Shown here in pieces: positions 7,558-13,269 of a stretch of 13,269 nucleotides of DNA; the stretch's first letter is position 1, and every line of letters starts with the position of its first letter. Under the pieces are notes generated by a model. The model had not been told where the DNA came from and searched no databases. It worked only from the letters and a program-made list of their open reading frames with translations. The position numbers were made by a program, and so were the translations under genes. Source of the stretch: Methanoregulaceae archaeon. Lineage in GTDB: Archaea; Halobacteriota; Methanomicrobia; Methanomicrobiales; Methanospirillaceae. The stretch is from assembly GCA_028679275.1 (NCBI GenBank), contig JAJRBV010000037.1:1-13269 (forward strand). The letters run 5' to 3'.

Positions 7558-10500
7558 ATGCCGAAGAAACCGGAGATCAAAACGGTCCTCCTGATCGGGT
7601 CAGGTCCCATCCAGATCGGGCAGGCGGCAGAGTTTGACTTCTCGGGAACGCAGGCATGCCGGGCTCTCCGGGAGGAGGGGGTGAGGGTTATCCTTGTCAA
7701 CTCCAATCCGGCAACCATCCAGACCGATCCGGAAACTGCCGATGTGATATATGTCGAGCCTATCAAGGCCGACATCATTGAAAAAATAATCGAGAAGGAG
7801 AAGCCGGACGGTATCCTCTCCGGGATGGGAGGCCAGACCGGACTTAACATGACCGCAGAACTCGCCGAACGGGGAGCGCTTAAAAATGTTCAGATCCTCG
7901 GTACCCCGCTTGAAGCGATATACCAGGGAGAGGATCGGGAGAAGTTCCGGTCCCTTATGGGAGAGATCGGCGAGCCGGTACCAAAAAGCATGATCTTAAA
8001 TTCCCTTGACCAGGTCGATGAGGCGCTCGCCACCGTTGGTCTGCCGGCAATTATCCGCCCGGCATACACCCTCGGGGGTTCGGGGGGAGGAATCGCCCAT
8101 ACAAGGGACGAGCTGATCAGGATCATCGAGATCGGGCTCACCCGTTCCCGGATCCACCAGGTCCTCGTTGAAGAGAGTGTTGTCGGCTGGAAGGAGATCG
8201 AGTTTGAGGTGATGCGTGATGCCTCGGATACCTGCATCATCGTGTGTGGAATGGAGAACGTCGATGCCATGGGTATCCATACCGGGGAGAGCGTGGTGGT
8301 CGCACCCATCCTGACGCTCCGGGACGATGAGTTCCAGCTCCTGCGCAGTGCATCGATCAAGATTATCCGGGCGCTTGATGTCCAGGGCGGATGCAATATC
8401 CAGTTCGCCTACAAGGAGGGGGACTACCGCGTGATCGAGGTGAATCCCCGGGTGTCCCGCTCCAGTGCCCTTGCATCCAAGGCAACGGGATACCCGATTG
8501 CACGGGTCGCTGCAAAGATCGCGATCGGGCTCCGGCTTGATGAAATCACGAACTCGGTAACAGGGTGCACTCCTGCATCCTTCGAGCCTGCCATTGATTA
8601 CATCGTTGTAAAGGTTCCCCGCTGGCCATTCGACAAGTTCAAGAATGCTGACCGGAGCCTCACCACTGCGATGAAGAGCACCGGTGAGGTGATGGCAATA
8701 GGCCGGTGCATCGAGGAAGCGTTCAAGAAGGCGCTCCGGTCGCTTGACACCGATGTGTACCTTCATACCAACCCGAATGAGATTCGGATGATCCTTTCCC
8801 GGCCAACCGATGAACGGTTCCCCACCCTGTTTGATGCATTCAGGGCAGGGTTCCCGCTCACCGAGATCCGGGATCTCACGGATATTGCGCCCTTCTTTCT
8901 CGAAAAGATCAAGAATATTGTCGACCTCGAAAAGAGACTCTGCGATGCTCCGGGCCTGGATGACCTCCTCCTTGCGAGGAGATACGGGTTCACTGAACCC
9001 GAACTGGAAGCACTGACCGGGATTGGTGCAGGAGAGATACGGAATCTTGCCGGGGATCCCACCTACAAGATGGTCGACACCTGTGCTGCCGAGTTCCCGG
9101 CAACGACACCGTATTTCTACTCAACCCTTGACGAGACATGCGAGATCCCCCGCAGTGACCGGAACAAGGTGCTGATCCTCGGGTCAGGCCCGATCCGGAT
9201 CGGGCAGGGGATTGAGTTTGATTACTGCACGGTACATGCGGTGAAAGCACTTCGTGATGAGCATGTCGAGGTGCATATCGTCAACAACAACCCGGAGACG
9301 GTCTCCACCGATTTTGACACTTCTGACAGGCTCTTCTTTGAACCTATGGCGATCGAAGACATCATGAACATCCTTGAAAAGGATCATTATTCCGGGGTGA
9401 TGGTCCAGTTTGGCGGCCAGAACGCCGTGAACCTTGCAGTGCCCATCCACGAGGAACTGCTCAAACGGGGGATGAGTACCAGGATCCTCGGGACTTCTCC
9501 CGACTCGATGGATATTGCCGAAGACAGGGATCGCTTCTCTGAGCTTCTCCGTGATCTCGATATCCCGAGCCCGCCCAACAGTTCCGCTTATTCTCTGGAA
9601 GAAGCCAGGACGAAGGCAGCAGCGATCGGGTATCCGGTCCTTGTCCGCCCTTCCTATGTGCTCGGCGGAAGGGCGATGGAGATCGTGCACGATGAGATCG
9701 AGCTCGAGTCTTACATGAAGGAAGCCGTGCGGGTGAGCAGGAATCACCCGGTCCTGATCGATTCGTTCCTCCAGAATGCGATCGAGCTTGATATTGATGC
9801 CGTCTGTGACGGAAAGGAGGTCCTTATCGGCGGGATCATGGAGCACATCGAGGAGGCAGGCGTTCATTCCGGTGATTCCGCCTGCGTGATTCCCACCCAG
9901 TCGCTCTCCCCTGCGGTGATTGCGAAGGTGAAGGACTATACCACACGGATCGCACTCGGGCTCGGTGTGATCGGGCTTGTCAACCTCCAGATGGCGGTCA
10001 AGGGCGAGACTGTCTTCATCCTTGAGGCGAATCCACGGGCAAGCCGGACCGTGCCCTTCGTGAGTAAGGCGACCGGTATCCCGCTCGCAAAGATCGCTGC
10101 CAAGGTGATGATCGGCAAGATGCTGAAGGATCTCGGTATCGAGGAACCTCATATCTGCCATACTGCGGTGAAAGAGGTGCTCCTCCCGTTCAACAAGCTC
10201 CCGGGAGTTGACACGGTGCTTGGCCCTGAGATGAAGAGCACGGGAGAGGTGATGGGAATCGATTACGATTTCGGCAGGGCATATTACAAGGCCTGCATCT
10301 CTGCCGATAACGAGCTTCCGGTTCGTGGGAACATCTTCATCTCGGTCATCTCCGAGCAGAAGGACGAGGTCATCCCTATCGCCCGGAAGTTGCGATCCCT
10401 TGGACTCGCCCTCTATGGGACATCGGGGACAGTGGAGTACCTTGCAGACGCCGGGGTTGATGCACACCTTATCCGGAAGGTGCAGGAAGGCTCCCCGAAT

Positions 10501-10725
10501 GTGATCGACCTGCTCAGGAAGGGGGAGATCCGGCTGATCATCAACACCCCCTCTGACAAGCAGTCCCGGCAGGACCATTACCAGATCATGAGATCTGCCG
10601 TTGATTACGGGGTTCCCTATATCACTACGGTCCAGGCTGCCCGCGCTGCGGCGCTCGCTATCGAGGCCATCAAGAAGGAACGGATCACGATCGAGCCGCT
10701 CGCGCATTATCACGCGGCAAAATAA
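7558..10725 (+). CDS. carB: Carbamoyl-phosphate synthase, large subunit
   Basis: The large subunit makes carbamoyl phosphate from bicarbonate, ammonia and two ATP in two homologous ATP-grasp halves. The 1055-residue product is full length (E. coli 1073). The first half opens with VLLIGSGPIQIGQAAEFD, and its ATP-grasp glycine loop LGGSGGG is at 172-178. The second half begins near residue 538 with VLILGSGPIRIGQGIEFD and carries the corresponding LGGRAMEI loop near 700. The C-terminal methylglyoxal-synthase-like regulatory domain (about 923-1055, with ALYGTSGTVEYL and INTPSD) is where allosteric ligands bind in known enzymes. The gene is intact, unlike the split carB of Methanocaldococcus jannaschii. 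It is translated from an ATG one base after carA. A long antisense open frame lies inside it but is a codon-bias shadow. Function is certain by motif and length. Confidence 0.98.
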   Translation: MPKKPEIKTVLLIGSGPIQIGQAAEFDFSGTQACRALREEGVRVILVNSNPATIQTDPETADVIYVEPIKADIIEKIIEKEKPDGILSGMGGQTGLNMTAELAERGALKNVQILGTPLEAIYQGEDREKFRSLMGEIGEPVPKSMILNSLDQVDEALATVGLPAIIRPAYTLGGSGGGIAHTRDELIRIIEIGLTRSRIHQVLVEESVVGWKEIEFEVMRDASDTCIIVCGMENVDAMGIHTGESVVVAPILTLRDDEFQLLRSASIKIIRALDVQGGCNIQFAYKEGDYRVIEVNPRVSRSSALASKATGYPIARVAAKIAIGLRLDEITNSVTGCTPASFEPAIDYIVVKVPRWPFDKFKNADRSLTTAMKSTGEVMAIGRCIEEAFKKALRSLDTDVYLHTNPNEIRMILSRPTDERFPTLFDAFRAGFPLTEIRDLTDIAPFFLEKIKNIVDLEKRLCDAPGLDDLLLARRYGFTEPELEALTGIGAGEIRNLAGDPTYKMVDTCAAEFPATTPYFYSTLDETCEIPRSDRNKVLILGSGPIRIGQGIEFDYCTVHAVKALRDEHVEVHIVNNNPETVSTDFDTSDRLFFEPMAIEDIMNILEKDHYSGVMVQFGGQNAVNLAVPIHEELLKRGMSTRILGTSPDSMDIAEDRDRFSELLRDLDIPSPPNSSAYSLEEARTKAAAIGYPVLVRPSYVLGGRAMEIVHDEIELESYMKEAVRVSRNHPVLIDSFLQNAIELDIDAVCDGKEVLIGGIMEHIEEAGVHSGDSACVIPTQSLSPAVIAKVKDYTTRIALGLGVIGLVNLQMAVKGETVFILEANPRASRTVPFVSKATGIPLAKIAAKVMIGKMLKDLGIEEPHICHTAVKEVLLPFNKLPGVDTVLGPEMKSTGEVMGIDYDFGRAYYKACISADNELPVRGNIFISVISEQKDEVIPIARKLRSLGLALYGTSGTVEYLADAGVDAHLIRKVQEGSPNVIDLLRKGEIRLIINTPSDKQSRQDHYQIMRSAVDYGVPYITTVQAARAAALAIEAIKKERITIEPLAHYHAAK

Positions 10726-10791
10726 TTTTCTCGCCTCTGTTGGAACCCTGGTTCACCATGAAAATTCTTTGAGTGCTGCAGGCAGTATCTG

Positions 10792-10812
10792 AAAAAAAGA
10801 TTTTTAAAAAAA
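10792..10812. terminator. Bidirectional U-tract terminator between carB and a convergent gene
   Basis: The 96-base convergent gap between carB and the next gene contains A7 (10792-10798), T5 (10801-10805) and A7 (10806-10812). On the minus strand this gives two T7 runs just past the stop of the secreted-protein gene. On the plus strand T5 follows carB. Oligo-U runs are the usual archaeal intrinsic termination signal. Confidence 0.6.
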
Positions 10813-10821
10813 TAAGACGGG

Positions 10822-11208
10822 TTATAAAGGTCTGACGCTATAGATCGCTCCATTTATGCCGTAATTCTTAATCCAATCCAAAGTATTGGAATCAAAGGTA
10901 TCATGGCAACGGAGATGTCCATTCTTGTTAGCCTTTATCATTCCCCATGTTATGGTCACAGGGACTCCGGATGGATTGTAAGCCTTCAGCTCATAATACA
11001 ACGCTCCTTTTTGTTCACCCACATCCGCCAGGATGGTGTAACGAGCATTCACCGGGTCAATCACGATATTGCCGATACGGTTATCTGAACTACCCTCAAA
11101 TAACGGCAATAAATCTTCTTCTGGGGGTAGTGCAGAACCCGGAGGGATAATTCCCATCATTCCCCATAAAACTACAATGATGGCCAGTGTGAGTAATTTA
11201 TTTCTCAT
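10822..11208 (-). CDS. Small secreted protein, function unknown
   Basis: I do not recognise this protein. The 128 residues start with a clear Sec-type signal peptide: basic MRNK, a hydrophobic stretch (5-21) and a likely cleavage site after GSA at residue 26. The mature part is about 100 residues and looks beta-rich (GNIVIDPVNARYTILAD, then GALYYELKAYNPSGVPVTI), ending in an aromatic tail. It has a single cysteine (C101) in the mature region and no second membrane segment, so it is probably released or held by other surface proteins. The start is well supported: AGGAGG (11218-11223 on the minus strand) lies nine bases ahead of the ATG. A strong TATA-like box with dyads lies upstream. By eye the gene is more A/T-rich than carB and argG, which hints at a less conserved, accessory gene. 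Real gene likely; role unknown. Confidence 0.78.
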   Translation of the reverse strand: MRNKLLTLAIIVVLWGMMGIIPPGSALPPEEDLLPLFEGSSDNRIGNIVIDPVNARYTILADVGEQKGALYYELKAYNPSGVPVTITWGMIKANKNGHLRCHDTFDSNTLDWIKNYGINGAIYSVRPL

Positions 11209-11217
11209 CGTTATATG

Positions 11218-11223
11218 CCTCCT
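11218..11223 (-). promoter_or_regulatory. Strong Shine-Dalgarno sequence of the secreted-protein gene
   Basis: AGGAGG on the minus strand lies nine bases ahead of the ATG at 11206-11208. It is the strongest ribosome-binding site noted in the window and fixes this start. Confidence 0.75.
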
Positions 11224-11286
11224 GGCACCGATGATGGAATGTACCAGATTGTCACATTAACTGACGTACCTAACAAGGCACAAGAT

Positions 11287-11324
11287 TCAGGTATGAAGAA
11301 CCTTACCTGATATCAGTATATAAA
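11287..11324. promoter_or_regulatory. TATA-like box with two overlapping dyads
   Basis: TATATAAA at 11317-11324 reads as a TATA-like box in both directions. Immediately to its left are an inverted repeat TCAGGTA (11287-11293) / TACCTGA (11304-11310) with a 10-base spacer, and the perfect palindrome CTGATATCAG (11307-11316). For minus-strand transcription the start would fall near 11294, so the inverted repeat would cover the start site, a typical repressor position. For plus-strand transcription the dyads would lie just upstream of the box. The sequence symmetry is seen directly; the regulatory role is inferred. Confidence 0.5.
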
Positions 11325-11598
11325 GATTTGGGCTATCCTGAACCCCAACAAAAAGTGAAGGATCCGAGGACAAGGTTACTCGCCTGATTTCCTGGGTTGT
11401 CACTCGCAGGCTATCGTGAACAGGGGCCCCCTGACAGATGAGAAGAAGGCTGGAGAGAAATGATGATATCCTTCATTCCCCGGATCTCCCGTTACCGCTT
11501 CCATGCTCTCCTCTTTTTCCGGACGGGTTCTGGTAGTATTATTATCCGAGACAGGGAACAAAATAGGTACAACGTGCCCGCCAGCACGGAGCGTTATC
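11325..11598. other. Long upstream region of argG without a gene
   Basis: Together with 11209-11324 this forms a 390-base gap between divergent genes. It contains the dyad CAGGGG-C-CCCCTG (11421-11433), a possible argG TATA-like box TATTATTAT (11537-11545), and the GGAG Shine-Dalgarno sequence of argG (11588-11591), seven bases ahead of its ATG. Short open frames cross it on both strands, but none has a start signal or recognisable product. The frame of argG itself runs open up to 11503, yet that part lacks family similarity. Confidence 0.5.
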
Positions 11599-12786
11599 AT
11601 GGGAAAAGGAACCGTTGTCATGGCATATTCCGGGGGACTCGACACCTCGATATGCATCCCGCTCTTAAAGGAGCGGTACGATTATGACCGGGTCGTGACC
11701 GTGGCAGTCAATGTCGGCCAGAGGGACGAAGAGATCGCGGTTGCAACGGAGAAGGGGAAGAAGTTTGCCGATGTCCATTACACCATCGATGCACGGGATG
11801 CATTCGTCAACGAGTACCTGTTTCCCGCCATCAGGGCGAATGGATCCTACGAGGGCTACCCGATGGGCACGGCGCTTGCCCGGCCCCTGATTGCCGACGA
11901 GGTGGTCCGGGTTGCCCTCCGCGAAAAGGCAAAGACAGTCGCCCACGGGTGTACGGGAAAGGGAAACGACCAGCTCCGGTTCGATTTCATCTTCCGGATA
12001 GCCGGTCTCGAGGTGATCGCTCCGATCCGCGAGCTCAACCTCACAAGGGAGTGGGAGATCGAGTATGCGAAGGAACATAAGATCCCGGTCCCGGTGGCGA
12101 AGGATAAGCCGTGGAGTATCGATGAGAACCTCTGGAGCCGGAGTATAGAGGGGGGAAGACTCGAGGACCCGTCATATCACCCCCCAGAGGAGATTTACGG
12201 CTGGACAGTCTCCCTTGAAAAAGGCATAGATAAACCTGAGGTGATCACGCTCGATTTCCTGAAGGGGGTGCCGGTCGGCATGAACGGGGAGGCGATGAGC
12301 GGTCGCGACCTTATCACCCGCCTCAATACCGTTGCCGGAAAGCACGGGATCGGCCGCTCCAACATGATCGAGGATCGGATCCTCGGTCTGAAGGCGCGTG
12401 AGATCTACGAGCATCCGGCGGCAACGGTCATCCTCGCCGCACACGCCGACCTTGAGCATCTCACGCTCACCCGGCAGGAGCTCGCATTCAAGCGGATGGT
12501 CGACGACAAATGGTCGGAGCTTGCCTACATGGGCCTCGTGCATGAACCGCTCTTCCATGACCTGAACGCCTTCATCAACCAGTCCCAGCAGAAGGTGACC
12601 GGGAACGTGGACGTCCAGCTCTACAAGGGGTCCTGCCGGGTGCTCGGCCGGTCCTCTCCGGAAGGGATCTACTCTGACGATCTGGTCTCATTTGACAGCA
12701 CTACGATCGACCAGTGCAACGCAATCGGGGTGTCGGCATATTACGGGATCCAGGCACGGCTGGTCGAGGAACGGAAGAAGAAATAG
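11599..12786 (+). CDS. argG: Argininosuccinate synthase
   Basis: This enzyme joins citrulline and aspartate using ATP to make argininosuccinate, the penultimate step of arginine synthesis in the cytosol. The 395-residue product has the normal family length. The N-terminal PP-loop SGGLDTS (11-17) binds ATP, and the citrulline/aspartate-binding segment [10 protein letters not shown] (116-125) is intact, as are [13 protein letters not shown] and the C-terminal tetramerisation region ending in basic residues. The ATG at 11599 was chosen over a start 32 codons upstream because [17 protein letters not shown] matches the family N-terminus and GGAG lies seven bases before it. It stands alone downstream of a long, possibly regulatory region. 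With carAB about 900 bases to the left, it forms a loose arginine-synthesis neighbourhood. argH and other arg genes are not in the window. Confidence 0.97.
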   Translation: MGKGTVVMAYSGGLDTSICIPLLKERYDYDRVVTVAVNVGQRDEEIAVATEKGKKFADVHYTIDARDAFVNEYLFPAIRANGSYEGYPMGTALARPLIADEVVRVALREKAKTVAHGCTGKGNDQLRFDFIFRIAGLEVIAPIRELNLTREWEIEYAKEHKIPVPVAKDKPWSIDENLWSRSIEGGRLEDPSYHPPEEIYGWTVSLEKGIDKPEVITLDFLKGVPVGMNGEAMSGRDLITRLNTVAGKHGIGRSNMIEDRILGLKAREIYEHPAATVILAAHADLEHLTLTRQELAFKRMVDDKWSELAYMGLVHEPLFHDLNAFINQSQQKVTGNVDVQLYKGSCRVLGRSSPEGIYSDDLVSFDSTTIDQCNAIGVSAYYGIQARLVEERKKK

Positions 12787-12805
12787 GCGGGATTACAAAA
12801 AACTT

Positions 12806-12825
12806 CTAATTTTTCCCTCAATTAG
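12806..12825 (+). terminator. Possible argG terminator
   Basis: Twenty bases after the argG stop lies CTAATT (12806-12811) paired with AATTAG (12820-12825), with a T5 run (12810-12814) at the start of the loop. An oligo-U run close behind the gene fits archaeal termination; the stem is weak and A/T-rich. The remaining gap to 12969 is purine-rich and shows no gene I can support. Confidence 0.4.
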
Positions 12826-12969
12826 TAAATAAAACCAGTTTTGTTAGAGATCCTGTTGAATTATCTAATGAAATGTGAGAGAATGATACATCCTCCGGAG
12901 AAGATGAGGGGGAGGAAATTTTCCGGCCCTCTTCCGAACCGCAATGGTATTCTGGTATCCCCCACCCGT

Positions 12970-13269
12970 TCAGCGGGTGAACGGAGTGATCTGCCAGACG
13001 AGGAGGAGCCATTTGTTCCCACGCTTCGTATAGTGAGCGGCGATATGAAACGTCCCGTTTATCCGCTCCCCTTTGAAGGTCAGGTCCTCAGTGCACTGAT
13101 ACGTGAGGATCGCTGCATCTGTAGAGGCCACGACCAGCTTGGGGTCGGAGATGATGAACTCATGCAGGCTGGTCGCAGGAAGGAGGGATACAAGGAGATC
13201 TTTTTTCGAGAACCGGCCGAGGGTGCTGATCTCCATGAAGTCCGGCGCCAGGAGGACTTCAAGAGCCCG
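12970..13269 (-). CDS. DUF4440/SnoaL-like (NTF2-fold) protein, 5' end outside the window
   Basis: The reading frame continues without interruption from the internal ATG at 13234-13236 to the window edge, giving about 99 residues of C-terminal sequence: it reads ALEVLLAPDFMEISTLGRFSKKD and so on. The pattern of a 'LL.PDF.EI...GR..KKDLL' start, a central strand pair and a closing 'KW.LLVWQITPF' strand matches DUF4440/SnoaL-like proteins of the NTF2-like fold. These are small cone-shaped domains that bind ligands or catalyse varied reactions. The ATG inside is therefore not the start; the true start lies to the right of the window, probably some 20-30 residues earlier. The specific function is unknown. 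A 6-bp hairpin-like dyad (CACCCG 12963-12968 / CGGGTG 12974-12979) overlaps the stop codon. Family assignment is from recalled pattern, not a search. Confidence 0.7.
   Translation of the reverse strand, partial: RALEVLLAPDFMEISTLGRFSKKDLLVSLLPATSLHEFIISDPKLVVASTDAAILTYQCTEDLTFKGERINGTFHIAAHYTKRGNKWLLLVWQITPFTR

Noticed and set aside
7098..7850. A 250-codon minus-strand open frame across the carA/carB junction
   Set aside because: It is antisense to both genes, whose motifs are intact and continuous; its composition is that of a shadow frame.
9184..10713. A 509-codon open frame on the minus strand inside carB
   Set aside because: It lies wholly antisense to the clearly coding carB, its protein is unlike any family I know, and such long antisense frames are common with this GC-biased codon use.
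11400..11657. An 85-codon minus-strand open frame overlapping the argG start
   Set aside because: It overlaps the argG PP-loop region, has no ribosome-binding site or recognisable domain, and would need to share the argG upstream region.
12963..12979. Hairpin CACCCG/CGGGTG over the stop of the DUF4440-like gene as a terminator
   Set aside because: The stem is only 6 bp and no T run follows it on the minus strand, so I do not call it a terminator.
12818..13012. A 64-codon minus-strand open frame after argG
   Set aside because: It overlaps the end of the DUF4440-like gene in another frame and has low-complexity Ser/Pro content without a start signal.
1..13269. CRISPR array, insertion sequence, tRNA/rRNA, toxin-antitoxin or defence genes
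   Set aside because: I looked for regular direct repeats, terminal inverted repeats with transposase motifs, cloverleaf-like sequences and known defence motifs and saw none.

Overview
The window looks like chromosomal DNA from a methanogenic archaeon, most likely of the order Methanomicrobiales (Methanoregula-like is my best guess from protein character and a GC content in the mid-50s by eye). Four things support this: an archaeal XPD/Rad3 helicase, a pyruvoyl-dependent arginine decarboxylase of the methanogen type, A/T-rich TATA-like boxes about 25-30 bases ahead of several starts (some apparently leaderless), and surface proteins typical of this group. It reads as a mostly housekeeping region. 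I see no insertion sequence, CRISPR array, tRNA, rRNA or obvious mobile element.

Left part (1-4802): purB (adenylosuccinate lyase, minus strand) is divergent from a plus-strand DNA-repair pair. That pair is an XPD/Rad3-type iron-sulfur helicase whose last 10 bases overlap the start of an O6-alkylguanine-DNA alkyltransferase gene. A mobA-like molybdenum cofactor guanylyltransferase follows, with its own TATA-like box and Shine-Dalgarno sequence.

Middle part (4860-10725): two minus-strand genes encode a lipobox-bearing surface lipoprotein of unknown function and pyruvoyl-dependent arginine decarboxylase. The decarboxylase is divergent from carA-carB, the two subunits of carbamoyl-phosphate synthase, which are one base apart and clearly co-transcribed.

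Right part (10726-13269): a small secreted protein of unknown function (minus) is divergent from argG (argininosuccinate synthase, plus). The gap between them is about 390 bases and holds a TATA-like box flanked by two overlapping dyads, a plausible regulatory site. The window ends inside a minus-strand gene for a DUF4440/SnoaL-like (NTF2-fold) protein that continues past the right edge.

Functionally, carAB and argG supply carbamoyl phosphate and argininosuccinate for arginine (and pyrimidine) synthesis, while the decarboxylase converts arginine to agmatine for polyamines and tRNA agmatidine. Arginine synthesis and consumption are therefore neighbours here. The main unknowns are the two exported proteins and the 11209-11598 intergenic region. 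I did not find convincing evidence of a novel multi-gene system.
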